DNA of 64,000 bases. Source: Pantoea agglomerans. GTDB lineage: Bacteria > Pseudomonadota > Gammaproteobacteria > Enterobacterales > Enterobacteriaceae. The stretch is taken from the NCBI RefSeq assembly GCF_021397715.1, contig NZ_CP090208.1, positions 62,001 through 126,000 on the forward strand, written 5' to 3'. The position numbers were made by a program, and so were the translations under genes. Below are positions 19,101 through 27,848 of this stretch, one piece after another. Every line of letters starts with the position of its first letter. Within the stretch, counting starts at the first letter, position 1. A model generated the notes under the pieces. It was not told the DNA's origin and made no database searches. It worked only from the letters and a program-made list of their open reading frames with translations.

Positions 19101-19661
19101 GTTGCCGTCTGCGTCAGTGCCGTCAACCACGATAGCGTGCTCGCCGTCTGCCAGCGGCGCGTCCGGCGTGAAGGTCCACTTGCCGTCGTCGTCCGCCGTC
19201 ACTTCACCGATTACCGTTTCACCGTCGGTGATGGTCACGGTTGAGCCCGGCTGCATGCCTTCGCCACCGAAGGTCGGCGTGCTGTCATCAGTGGTGCTGC
19301 CGTCGGCGATCGGATTACCCGCATCGTCGGTCATCACCGGTGCGGTGGTGCCTTCGTCTGCGCCGGTATCGGAACCTGCATCACCTTCTGCATCAACAAT
19401 AATGCTGACTTCGTCGCTGACCGCGTTGCCGTCTGCGTCAGTGCCGTCAACCACGATAGCGTGCTCGCCGTCTGCCAGCGGCGCGTCCGGCGTGAAGGTC
19501 CACTTGCCGTCGTCGTCCGCCGTCACTTCACCGATTACCGTTTCACCGTCGGTGATGGTCACGGTTGAGCCAGGCTGCATGCCTTCGCCACCGAAGGTCG
19601 GCGTGCTGTCGTTTGTGGTGCTGCCGTCGGCGATCGGATTACCCGCATCGTCGGTCATCAC
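13125..19661 (-). CDS. Adhesin C-terminal open segment
   Basis: 2,178 codons in the same frame as the N-terminal segment. It begins inside the near-identical Ig-like array (two copies), then has five diverged Ig-like domains (such as PEGVDIAGINLVDDNGEAV and VAPEGVNVSALVITDEAG). A middle region has VCBS-like units (TGQYGTLVINADGSYEYTP, TDSFTYTLTDG-type strands). Four repeats of about 150-190 residues follow, each with VDGSxGG, SVDGxxGxDTLxWSG, KVxNIExI, ITDxNNxLYVxG and a final LYV. That is the C-terminal target type of large type I substrates. It ends DGSVVQLYVEDDVNIG. The first Met is internal to the full gene, not a real start. Confidence 0.85.
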   Translation of the reverse strand: MMTDDAGNPIADGSTTNDSTPTFGGEGMQPGSTVTITDGETVIGEVTADDDGKWTFTPDAPLADGEHAIVVDGTDADGNAVSDEVSIIVDAEGDAGSDTGADEGTTAPVMTDDAGNPIADGSTTDDSTPTFGGEGMQPGSTVTITDGETVIGEVTADDDGKWTFTPDAPLADGEHAIVVDGTDADGNAVSDEVSVIVDTPDVPVVEITDDNGNVIQNGDTVNDNDPTISGKGFEPGSTIVIADGETELTSVDVGADGSWSYTPESPLSEGEHTINVTVTDPQGVTNQGSFNVVVDTTPPEGVDIAGINLVDDNGEAVIPTGATADNTPTFSGEGLEAGATVIVRDGDTVLGETTVSEDGSWSFTPSETLDDGDHSFTFEVTDQAGNSSGISDALDLAISVNKGINTGVVVSNDEGNIITDGEIINDSTPTFSGKDQLPGSTVTIADGETVLATVEVGEDGSWSYTPEAALSEGDHALTVTIEDHQGNSGSDTINVVIDTVAPDLVDPATITLTDDAGNVLVAGSEIADTTPTFSAAGLEAGSTVIVRDNGTVLGEAVVDESGNWSFTPEAALSDGEHSFTFETVDDAGNSSGESAPVDYIVDSVAPEGVNVSALVITDEAGDVVSPANTQSDNQLTFSGSDLEAGATVTIYDKGQVVGETTVADDGSWQFTAEEGLYDGSHELTFVVTDAAGNSSEPSATLALEVQAIELTASDNISSGAAVGFDYPVDVTQDLGTVLSDGGLISFGNTITSDPIVVADGTIITLDVTATSSAFLNVASNATLLLQKYDSSTGEWYTVSEDDSSNLFGMFGLGATTSTISLTGLTAGTYQLVYSTAGINLGVGIDLSAAKTVYTLADQGTPTDYTTAIGNVMTDVDSAYGSDGIPHSAYTSVTSVSVTNSDGSVSTADLSEASPKTTLTGQYGTLVINADGSYEYTPASSMDSIGKVDSFTYTLTDSATGKTSSAELHVQIGTTNDALKLSWDATNPDANAVTDIASNNEANASVTVTYETSSASNTDVKLTAGGAENYTSTFTKTGADDLVTGSLTLTTEWGLLGNRFSTDLNITYDVQMQNEDGSWTTVKTQNAVVAAGEHNEEVIQNVAMSDLLSGLGEGTYRVAISTTGADNVLKLNMAVQTVSTTEYVITTKDVATGNILTDEGTDGSADKLSSIYTRIYAKAGDSSSDQAIDDSYTYVTESGVTITGQYGTLVVYNNGAYTYTPGTTTLPAGSEDVFTYALKGANGEVVTATVTIHLGVEVDGSNGGALVFHGTEADDVFAIFDTDFASVDGGEGSDTLAWSGNGQLVLSSIASKVNDIESIKLTSVTGSDNLVVDAQSVADVTNDANALYIKGVAGDHVTLEGTWVNSGTVVVDSVYYTHYTSTATDGSAVDIYVQKGLTLSSTVYQNSENGTEYDVVASAEVAGTDSDDTFNLNTTGFDSIDGGEGLDTLVWSGRGTITLSDMASKISNIEEIDFVNDSSVNNLVVTAQNVADITDVNNTLFVKGFATDNLTLSGSWTLAGHEVFNNIDYVHYVSTTDDGQTVNLYVDSDIKQSSTVLPAEYNAADVTGEVSLLSDSIDQTTTMNTATSSFTSESFTVNSISDLQDISISVAGSAIHAGNSVSVNWSLQVYNSQTLRWDDVTTGTQAITASNALDVSLEGQPAGTYRLVVDSTQSGYSGLLWSTNYDVLTVRVAANIVSTTDYKVATNSSVTGSVFTSDSASDSSVLVKSIAAGIVSGAASYTLIAAAGTTIAGAYGTLTIHTDGSYTYQLNSDSVIKLSGSEDTFTYVLADGTVKNLVMTLGVSVDGSEGGALIFAGTVGNDSFTIHDTHFTSVDGKSGQDTLVWSGSGELQLSEIADKVSNIEILDLQSNAVATVLLLNADDIKEITDANNVLYVRGGSEDSLSLQGVWQVNGVETLNNIAYTLYTSTALDGTPIKLYVQQGLTFNEVADGITGSVSDDAADPSVVSVSQNGEVMTIADDAVSFKGAYGTLVIDGEGHYNYVADADHAQSGVTDTFTYSLSDGTSASLSFNLGIDVDGSAGGEILFTGTKGGDIFEVYDTSFTSINGAEGNDTLAWHGSAPLNLSDISSKVDNIETIDLLKDSENDKLVISAESLLKVTDDNNTLYVRGADGDTVTLNGSWEQAGDILVNGVNYHQYTSATVDGSVVQLYVEDDVNIG

Positions 19662-22600
19662 CGGTGCGGTGCGCCTTCGTCTGCGCCGGTATCGGAACCT
19701 GCATCACCTTCTGCATCAACAATAATGCTGACTTCGTCGCTGACCGCGTTGCCGTCTGCGTCAGTGCCGTCAACCACGATAGCGTGTGCTCGCCGTCTGC
19801 CAGCGGCGCGTCCGGCGTGAAGGTCCACTTGCCGTCGTCGTCCGCCGTCACTTCACCGATTACCGTTTCGTTTCACCGTCGGTGATGGTCACGGTTGAGC
19901 CAGGCTGCATGCCTTCGCCACCGAAGGTCGGCGTGCTGTCGTTTGTGGTGCTGCCGTCCGCGATCGGATTACCCGCATCGTCGGTCATCACCGGTGCGGT
20001 GGTGCCTTCGTCTGCGCCGGTGTCGGAACCGGTGTCTGAACCTGCGCCGCCTTCAGAACCGGTATCGGAACCGTCCGCATCAACGATGATGCTGACGTCG
20101 CCGCTGACCGCGTTGCCGTCTGCGTCAGTGCCGTCAACCACAATGGCGTGCTCGCCGTCTGCCAGCGCTTCGTCCGGCGTGAAGGTCCACTTGCCGTCGT
20201 CGTCTGCGGTCACTTCACCGATCACCGTTTCACCGTCGGTGATGGTCACGGTTGAGCCAGGCTGCATGCCGTCGCCGCCGATAGTCGGGGTGCTGTCGTT
20301 AGTGGTGCTGCCGTCCGCGATCGGGTTGCCCGCGTCGTCGGTCATTACCGGTGCGGTGGTGCCTTCGTCTGCGCCGGTGTCGGAACCTGCGTCACCTTCA
20401 GAACCGGTATCTGATCCTGCGCCGCCTTCTGCATCAACAATAATGCTGACTTCGTCGCTGACCGCGTTGCCGTCTGCGTCAGTGCCGTCAACAACAATGG
20501 CGTGCTCGCCGTCTGCCAGCGCTTCGTCCGGCGTGAAGGTCCACTTGCCGTCGTCGTCCGCCGTCACTTCACCGATTACCGTTTCACCGTCGGTGATGAT
20601 GGTCACGGTTGAGCCAGGCTGCATGCCGTCACCGCCGATTGTCGGCGTGCTGTCGCTTGTGGTGCTGCCGTCCGCGATTGGGTTGCCCGCGTCGTCGGTC
20701 ATCACCACCGGTGCGGTGGTGCCTTCGTCTGCGCCGGTGTCGGAACCGGTGTCTGAACCTGCGCCGCCTTCAGAACCGGTATCGGAACCGTCCGCATCAT
20801 CAACGATGATGCTGACGTCGCCGCTGACCGCGTTGCCGTCTGCGTCAGTGCCGTCAACCACAATGGCGTGCTCGCCGTCTGCCAGCGCTTCGTCCGGCGT
20901 GAAGGTCCACTTGCCCGTCGTCGTCCGCCGTCACTTCACCGATTACCGTTTCACCGTCGGTGATGGTCACGGTTGAGCCAGGCTGCATGCCTTCGCCACC
21001 GAAGGTCGGCGTGCTGTCGTTAGTGGTGGTGCCGTCCGCGATCGGATTGCCCGCGTCATCGGTCATCACCGTGTGCGGTGGTGCCTTCGTCTGCGCCGGT
21101 GTCGGAACCTGCGCCGCCTTCTGCCGGTATCGGAGCCGTCCGCATCAACGATGATGCTCACGTCGCCGCTGACCGCATTGCCGTCTGCGCCGGTGCCGTC
21201 AACCACGATGGCGTGCTCGCCGTCCGCCAGAGGCTCGTCCGGCGTGAAGGTCCACTTGCCGTCGTCGTCCGCCGTCACTTCACCGATTACCGTTTCACCG
21301 TCGGTGATGGTCACGGTTGAGCCCGGCTGCATGCCTTCGCCACCGAAGGTCGGCGTGCTGTCATCAGTGGTGCTGCCGTCGGCGATCGGATTACCCGCAT
21401 CGTCGGTCATCACCGGTGCGGTGGTGCCTTCGTCTGCGCCGGTATCGGAACCTGCATCACCTTCTGCATCAACAATAATGCTGACTTCGTCGCTGACCGC
21501 GTTGCCGTCTGCGTCAGTGCCGTCAACCACGATGGCGTGCTCGCCGTCTGCCAGCGCTTCGTCCGGCGTGAAGGTCCACTTGCCGTCGTCGTCTGCGGTC
21601 ACTTCACCGATCACCGTGTCGCCATCCGTGATGGTCACGGTTGAGCCCGGCTGCATGCCGTCACCGCCGATTGTCGGGGTGCTGTCGTTAGTGGTGCTGC
21701 CGTCCGCGATCGGATTGCCCGCGTCGTCGGTCATTACCGGTGCGGTGGTGCCTTCGTCTGCGCCGGTGTCGGAACCGTCGTCTGATCCTGCGCCGCCTTC
21801 TGAGCCGGTATCGGAACCGTCATCTGATCCTGCGCCGCCTTCTGAGCCGGTGTCGGAACCGTCGTCTGAACCTGTGCCGCCTTCTGAGCCGGTGTCTGAT
21901 CCGTCAGCATCAACGATGATGCTGACGCCGTCGCTGACCGCGTTGCCGTCTGCGCCGGTACCGTCAACCACGATGGCGTGCTCGCCGTCCGCCAGCGCTT
22001 CGCCCGGCGTGAAGCTCCACTTGCCGTCGTCGTCTGCGGTCACTTCACCGATTACCGTTTCACCGTCGGTGATGGTCACGGTTGAGCCCGGCTGCATGCC
22101 GTCACCGCCGAAGGTCGGGGTGCTGTCGTTTGTGGTGCTGCCGTCCGCGATCGGATTGCTCGCGTCGTCGGTCATCACCGGTGCGGTGGTGCCTTCGTCT
22201 GCGCCGGTGTCGGAACCGGTGTCACCTTCAGAACCGGTGTCGGAACCATCGTCTGAACCTGTGCCGCCTTCAGAACCGGTATCGGAACCGTCATCTGATC
22301 CTGCGCCGCCTTCTGAACCGGTGTCGGAACCGTCGTCTGAACCTGTGCCGCCTTCTGAGCCGGTATCGGAACCGTCGTCTGAACCTGTGCCGCCTTCTGA
22401 GCCGGTATCAGATCCATCCGCATCAACGATGATGCTGACGTCGCCGCTGACCGCGTTGCCGTCTGCGCCGGTACCGTCAACCACGATGGCGTGCTCGCCG
22501 TCCGCCAGAGGCGCGTCCGGCGTGAAGCTCCACTTGCCGTCGTCGTCTGCGGTCACTTCACCGATCACCGTGTCGCCATCCGTGATGGTCACAGTTGAGC

Positions 22601-25600
22601 CCGGCTGCATGCCGTCACCGCCGATAGTCGGGGTGCTGTCGTTTGTGGTGCTGCCGTCCGCGATCGGATTGCCCGCGTCGTCGGTCATCACCGGTGCGGT
22701 GGTGCCTTCGTCTGCGCCGGTGTCGGAACCTGCGTCACCTTCAGAACCGGTATCGGAACCGTCGTCTGAACCTGCGCCGCCTTCTGAATCGGTGTCGGAA
22801 CCTTCATCTGAACCTGCGCCGCCTTCTGAGCCGGTGTCGGAACCGTCCGCATCAACGATGATGCTGACGTCGCCGCTGACCGCGTTGCCGTCTGCGCCGG
22901 TGCCGTCAACCACGATGGCGTGCTCGCCGTCCGCCAGAGGTGCGTCCGGCGTGAAGCTCCACTTGCCGTCGTCGTCTGCGGTCACTTCGCCGATCACCGT
23001 GTCGCCATCAGTGATGACCACGGTTGAGCCCGGCTGCATGCCGTCGCCGCCGATAGTCGGGGTGCTGTCGTTAGTGGTGCTGCCGTTCGCGATCGGATTG
23101 CCCGCGTCGTCGGTCATCACCGGTGCGGTGGTGCCTTCGTCTGCGCCGGTGTCGGAACCTGCGTCACCTTCAGAACCGGTGTCAGAACCGTCGTCTGAAC
23201 CAGTGCCGCCTTCTGAACCGGTATCGGAACCGTCATCCGATCCTGCGCCACCTTCTGAGCCGGTGTCGGAACCATCGTCTGAACCTGTGCCGCCTTCTGA
23301 GCCGGTCAGAACCGTCCGCCTCAACGATGATGCTGACGTCGCCGCTGACCGCGTTGCCGTCTGCGCCGGTACCGTCAACCACGATGGCGTGCTCGCCGTC
23401 TGCCAGCGGCGCGTCCGGCGTGAAGGTCCACTTGCCGTCGTCGTCTGCGGTCACTTCGCCGATCACCGTGTCGCCATCAGTGATGGTCACGGTTGAGCCG
23501 GCTGCATGCCGTCACCGCCGATAGTCGGGGTGCTGCTGTCGTTAGTGGTGCTGCCGTCGGCGATCGGGTTGCCCGCGTCGTCGGTCATCACCGGTGCGGT
23601 GGTGCCTTCGTCTGCGCCGGTGTCGGAACCGTCGTCTGAACCTGCTCCACCTTCAGAACCGGTGTCGGAACCGTCGTCTGAACCTGTGCCGCCTTCTGAG
23701 CCGGTATCGGAGCCGTCCGCATCAACGATGATGCTCACGTCGCCGCTGACCGCGTTGCCGTCTGCGCCGGTACCGTCAACCACGATGGCGTGCTCGCCGT
23801 CCGCCAGCGCTTCGTCCGGCGTGAAGGTCCACTTGCCGTCGTCGTCCGCCGTCACTTCACCGATCACCGTTTCACCGTCGGAGATGGTCACGGTTGAGCC
23901 AGGCTGCATGCCGTCGCCGCCGATTGTCGGGGTATTGTCATTAGTGGTGTTGCCGTCGGCGATCGGATTGCCCGCGTCGTCGGTCATCACCGGTGCGGTG
24001 GTGCCTTCGTCTGCGCCGGTGTCGGAACCGGTGTCACCTTCAGAACCGGTATCTGAACCTGCGCCACCTTCTGAGCCGGTATCGGAACCGTCGTCTGAAC
24101 CTGTGCCGCCTTCTGAGCCGGTGTCTGAACCGTCATCTGATCCTGCGCCACCTTCTGAACCGGTGTCGGAACCGTCATCTGATCCTGCACCACCTTCAGA
24201 GCCGGTGTCGGAACCGTCGTCTGAACCTGTGCCGCCTTCAGAACCGGTGTCGGAACCATCGTCTGAACCTGCGCCGCCTTCAGAGCCGGTGTCTGAACCG
24301 TCATCTGATCCTGCGCCACCTTCTGAACCGGTGTCGGAACCGTCATCTGATCCTGCACCACCTTCAGAGCCGGTGTCGGAACCGTCATCTGATCCTGTGC
24401 CGCCTTCTGAGCCGGTGTCAGAACCGTCCGCATCAACGATGATGCTGACGTCGCCGCTGACCGCGTTGCCGTCTGCGCCGGTGCCGTCAACCACGATGGC
24501 GTGCTCGCCGTCTGCCAGCGGCGCATCCGGCGTGAAGCTCCATTTGCCGTCGTCATCTGCGGTCACTTCGCCGATCACCGTGTCGCCATCAGTGATGACC
24601 ACGGTTGAGCCCGGCTGCATGCCGTCGCCGCCGATTGTCGGGGTATTGTCATTAGTGGTGTTGCCGTCGGCGATCGGATTGCCCGCGTCGTCGGTCATCA
24701 CCGGTGCGGTGGTGCCTTCGTCTGCGCCGGTGTCGGAACCGGTGTCGGAACCGTTGTCTGAACCTGCGCCACCTTCTGAGCCGGTGTCGGAACCATTGTC
24801 TGAACCTGCGCCACCTTCTGAACCGGTGTCTGAACCATTGTCAGAACCAGCGCTACCTTCAGAACCGGTATCGGAACCGTTGTCGGAACCAGCGCCGCCT
24901 TCAGAACCGGTATCGGAACCGTCATCTGATCCTGCGCTACCTTCAGAACCGGTATCGGAACCGGCACCGCCTTCTGAGCCAGCCTCTGTTCCGTCTGCGT
25001 CAACAATAATGCTGACGCCGTCGCTGACCGCATTGCCGTCTGCGTCGGTACCGTCAACCACGATGGCGTGCTCGCCATCGGCCAGCGCTTCGCCTGGCGT
25101 AAAGGTCCACTTACCGTTCTCATCCGCCGTCACTTCACCGATCACTTTTTCGCCATCGCTGATGATCACGGTAGAGCCAGGCGCCATGCCTTCACCGCCG
25201 ATAGTTGGCGTGTTGTCAGTGGTAGGCGCGCCGTTGCTGATTGGGTTACCCGCGCTGTCAGTCACCACGGGTAAAGAGGCAACCGGATTGCTGGTTTGAT
25301 TGTCATCGGTCACAACCCCGGTTTCGGCACCGGTGCTGTTATCGGGATTGGCCGCTGATTGTGAGGAAGAAGAACGGTGATGCGAACTGCCTGAGCCAGA
25401 GGAAAAGGCAATACCGGCTATCGCAGCAGCACCCGCGAGCGCGCCGCCAGCGATCAGCCAGTTATCAACAACCGGGGTTTCGACGGTATTGGCAGTCAGC
25501 GTAAACATCCCGCCCGCTACGTCATATTCATAGGCATAAACGACGCCGTCCGGACCTGAAGCAAACATGACCGGCGGTTCTGTCTGGCTCACGTTCTCGA

Positions 25601-25826
25601 CAATAATGTCGTAATGTTCGCCTGTGACGTCGTCCTGAAGTTCAAAATGAAGTTCATCATTGACCTTAGTGGCCTTGATCTTCTTTGGTGGCTTTCCGTC
25701 ACTGCTGTGAACTTCATAGGACGCAGCCTGCTGAGGCACGTTAAGTACAAGGGGATGATGAGAATTTAAGGCATTTTTCGTGATGACATCGCCTTTGATG
25801 TCTTTGATTATTAATTGTAAGCTCAT
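13125..25826 (-). CDS. Giant repetitive adhesin (BapA/LapA-like), frame broken in three places
   Basis: One gene of about 12.7 kb (about 4,230 residues) when its indels are ignored. It encodes a cell-surface biofilm-type adhesin exported by the downstream type I genes. Order: N-terminal domain with a Gly/Ala-rich segment, about 15 near-identical Ig-like domains separated by acidic linkers, five diverged Ig-like domains, then four C-terminal secretion-type repeats. The same frame is used at both ends, but three indel clusters shift it and create stops: 23308-23501 (-2, -1), 20911-21125 (+1, +1, -2) and 19669-19870 (-1, +2, +5). Each sums to a multiple of three. Assembly error in the repeats is the simplest explanation; real inactivation or a mixed population cannot be excluded. 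The start ATG follows a weak GGTGA. Confidence 0.88.
19090..25290 (-). repeat. Array of near-identical Ig-like domains and acidic linkers
   Basis: About 15 copies of a domain of roughly 90 residues: P-V-M-T-D-D-A-G-N-P-I-A-D-G, a central GSTVTITDGETVIGEVTADD stretch, then a GEHAIVVDG and VSIIVDADG end. Between copies lie variable numbers of the 14-residue linker GSDTGSEGG[AT]GSDD (42 bases). The longest linker, at about 24010-24435, has eight full units. Near-identity at the DNA level makes the array prone to recombination and to misassembly. Confidence 0.88.
23487..25826 (-). CDS. Adhesin N-terminal open segment
   Basis: 779 codons uninterrupted from the gene start. Residues 1 to about 120 form a compact domain (MSLQLIIKDIKGDVITKNAL...) resembling the prefix domain of BapA-type adhesins. 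A Gly/Ala-rich hydrophobic stretch follows at about 124-147 (WLIAGGALAGAAAIAGIAF), then a Ser/His-rich hinge. In LapA-type proteins such an N-terminal module plugs the outer membrane channel and anchors the fibre; that role is inferred here. I see no clear LapG cleavage motif and no lapD/lapG genes. Ig-like domains and SD/G linkers follow. The segment ends artificially just after DGMQP, where one C is missing near 23501 compared with the other repeats. Confidence 0.85.
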   Translation of the reverse strand: MSLQLIIKDIKGDVITKNALNSHHPLVLNVPQQAASYEVHSSDGKPPKKIKATKVNDELHFELQDDVTGEHYDIIVENVSQTEPPVMFASGPDGVVYAYEYDVAGGMFTLTANTVETPVVDNWLIAGGALAGAAAIAGIAFSSGSGSSHHRSSSSQSAANPDNSTGAETGVVTDDNQTSNPVASLPVVTDSAGNPISNGAPTTDNTPTIGGEGMAPGSTVIISDGEKVIGEVTADENGKWTFTPGEALADGEHAIVVDGTDADGNAVSDGVSIIVDADGTEAGSEGGAGSDTGSEGSAGSDDGSDTGSEGGAGSDNGSDTGSEGSAGSDNGSDTGSEGGAGSDNGSDTGSEGGAGSDNGSDTGSDTGADEGTTAPVMTDDAGNPIADGNTTNDNTPTIGGDGMQPGSTVVITDGDTVIGEVTADDDGKWSFTPDAPLADGEHAIVVDGTGADGNAVSGDVSIIVDADGSDTGSEGGTGSDDGSDTGSEGGAGSDDGSDTGSEGGAGSDDGSDTGSEGGAGSDDGSDTGSEGGTGSDDGSDTGSEGGAGSDDGSDTGSEGGAGSDDGSDTGSEGGTGSDDGSDTGSEGGAGSDTGSEGDTGSDTGADEGTTAPVMTDDAGNPIADGNTTNDNTPTIGGDGMQPGSTVTISDGETVIGEVTADDDGKWTFTPDEALADGEHAIVVDGTGADGNAVSGDVSIIVDADGSDTGSEGGTGSDDGSDTGSEGGAGSDDGSDTGADEGTTAPVMTDDAGNPIADGSTTNDSSTPTIGGDGMQPAQP

Positions 25827-26990
25827 TGTTCACCAATTAAATTTGTTAGGTTCCGGCTAATAGGCGGAACAAGCTGTGTTACACCTTAAAAAAGATATTA
25901 AAAAGTTTAATTAACCCTCAAGCATATAGCGCCACCTGAACTCAGGCTTATGCATACTATTTACCAGATTTATCGGAGCCAGCAATTCAGCTCGCGCCTT
26001 CCAAATAAAGCCAAAAGAAGAATTGAAGTCATACAGTTTATTGACACTGAACCCTTCCGATAAGCCGGTAAATTCAGTTGAAGCATGGGTTATCGGAAGT
26101 TATTGAGAACTTTATTACAAACCCCGCTTAAAGGGAAGGTTAATAGCCGTGTCAGCAAAGCCGCCGTGGCTTTACAAAAAACTAAGAAAAACAACACACG
26201 AAAAGATAAAAAAAACTCACCATACGAAAGCCACACGTTAAGACAAAACCAATGAAAACAGACGCATAATAAAACATCCATATGTGAAAACGATCTGAAA
26301 TCTGGTTATCAAATTCAACATAATCCGGAACTGGTTAACTATAAAAAGCCGAAGGGTTAGCGTTATTAAAACATGTATAGTCATATGACAACAATTAAAT
26401 GACCACTTAGTCTCGCAGCTCACACCTTAATTTCAGGCATGACAAAAATGCCTCAAAGCCCGATACCTTCATCCAAAAACAACCCGGAAAAGATAATTCC
26501 AGAATGAATATGCATGTTATTTAAAATGAGCTGCTCTTATTTTATTCCAGATCTCAGTTAGAGATGGTTATATATCCTCAAAAATGCCATTGCCAAATGA
26601 CAACAATTTTAATTAGCTAAACGTTGACTTTATTGATCCCTCATATGTTTCTTTGTTATCTAACACGCCTTCATTTTTTTCAAAACGGCTTTACCAATCA
26701 GTAACGCGATATTATTAACCACTCTCAGCGTGCTCCCGGATGGATGTTTACTGCTTCAGGCAGTTAAGAGTGTCTGATGCCAAAAGGACACTCGATTGCC
26801 ATCCTGACAGGCTATCTGCATAACCCTGAACGCTCTGCATACAGCGTTGTTCGTCAACAGGTAAACCATAAGGCCAGCGTGCAACTCTGCGCCGGCAACC
26901 AGCAAGCCCCAGGAATGGCGCAGCGGATAGCGTTTATCCGTGAAGGCTTAGTTCCATCACGCTAAACGCCTGAGGAGGTCAGGACCAGAT
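25827..26990. promoter_or_regulatory. Long AT-rich gene-free region upstream of the adhesin
   Basis: About 1.16 kb without a supported gene. Most of it is AT-rich, and the adhesin promoter must lie in the left part. Long upstream regions are common for biofilm genes under multiple regulators. Short open stretches near 26090-26281 (minus) and 26777-26965 (plus) lack ribosome sites and recognisable sequence. I could not assign a promoter or operator with confidence. Confidence 0.5.
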
Positions 26991-27142
26991 GTGAGGCTGC
27001 GAGGCTGCGAGGCTGTGAGGCTGTGAGGCTGCTAGACCGTGAGGCTGTGAGGCTGTGAGGCTGTGAGACTGTGAGACTGTGAGACTGTGAGACTGTGAGA
27101 AAGCGAGAAAGCGAGAAAGCGAGAAAGCGAGAAAGCGAGAAA
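26991..27142. repeat. Octanucleotide tandem repeat, 19 units
   Basis: Nineteen contiguous 8-base units drifting in blocks: GTGAGGCT/GCGAGGCT (units 1-9, with unit 6 GCTAGACC degenerate), GTGAGACT (10-13), GTGAGAAA (14) and GCGAGAAA (15-19). Three more decayed units follow to about 27166. It begins about 35 bases beyond the end of the 223-aa gene and is transcribed, if at all, from the minus strand as a C/U-rich, G-poor RNA. Confidence 0.95.
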
Positions 27143-27176
27143 ATAAGGCTGCGAGAAAACGACAACGCGATAAAGG

Positions 27177-27848
27177 TCAGTTTTTACTCAGATAGCGCCG
27201 GTCATCTCGCGCCTGGAGCCGCGCGGCGGCCGGTGTCGGAAAGATATAGCTGAAGAGATCGCGATAAAAGTTCAGATGCTTTACCAGTCCGTCGTGAATG
27301 GTTTTGCTGATATCTTTGGTCAGGAAGTCATGAGTGGTCGCGAAGCTGGCGGGGGTGAAAAAGGTTTTATCAAAGACGTTAACCATGCCTTCCCACTTCA
27401 TCACTCGCTCTTCCTGCGAGGCGTCGCCAGAAGCAACGAAAATCGCCTTGTGCGATTTTACCCCGTGATTACTGACATAGGTTACGGATGAATCGTAGCC
27501 GCGCTTACTGCGCCAGCGGCAAAATTCGTAGGGCACATCATAACGCGGCAGAACGAAGTCCGGGCAGCGGAAGTGGTCATCACAGACTAAGCCCTCCAGC
27601 GTAACCTCAACATGGAGAAAATCCTGCATAAAGTCGAACTGTCGGGTTTTGCTGCAGCTGACGTTGATGTTGAAATGACCAGACTGCACATACCAGTAGT
27701 TGGTAAATCCGGTCACCAGAATACAAAATACCTGCCAGTCACTGAGTCTGCGATCGCCCGCCAGGCCTCTGAAGCGGCTGATCATCATCCGCGATTTCGG
27801 ATGCTGATACGCTTTCAGTAGCGGATCGTTCATACCTTTCAGTAACAT
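27177..27848 (-). CDS. Hypothetical protein, 223 aa
   Basis: I do not recognise this protein. The start is well supported by AAGGAG eight bases upstream. It has no signal peptide or clear membrane segment, many aromatic residues (TNYWYVQSGHFNINVSCSK), several Cys (CDDHFRCPDF, EFCRWRSKRG) and a basic C-terminus (AAARLQARDDRRYLSKN). The length and codon use look like a genuine gene. Its stop is immediately followed by the octanucleotide repeat. The next gene upstream on the same strand is the end of a LysR regulator, about 120 bases away. A cytosolic protein seems most likely. Confidence 0.7.
   Translation of the reverse strand: MLLKGMNDPLLKAYQHPKSRMMISRFRGLAGDRRLSDWQVFCILVTGFTNYWYVQSGHFNINVSCSKTRQFDFMQDFLHVEVTLEGLVCDDHFRCPDFVLPRYDVPYEFCRWRSKRGYDSSVTYVSNHGVKSHKAIFVASGDASQEERVMKWEGMVNVFDKTFFTPASFATTHDFLTKDISKTIHDGLVKHLNFYRDLFSYIFPTPAAARLQARDDRRYLSKN

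Noticed and set aside
21073..23496. Long plus-strand open frame of 807 codons (also 19786-20976 and 23506-25299)
   Set aside because: It is the antisense of the Asp/Gly/Thr-rich adhesin repeats. Its composition (PSEPVSEPSS repeats) follows from the opposite strand, and there is no ribosome site or known domain.
19660..23510. Programmed frameshifting to read the adhesin
   Set aside because: Shifts of -1, +2, +5, +1 and -2 at many unrelated sites do not fit one slippery-site mechanism; assembly error or mutation is simpler.
26994..27142. CRISPR array
   Set aside because: The unit is only eight bases with no spacers; it is a plain tandem repeat and no cas gene is near.
26962..27165. Minus-strand open frame with SLTVSQPH-type repeats
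   Set aside because: It is just the octanucleotide repeat translated; an 8-base unit gives a changing codon pattern, and there is no ribosome site.
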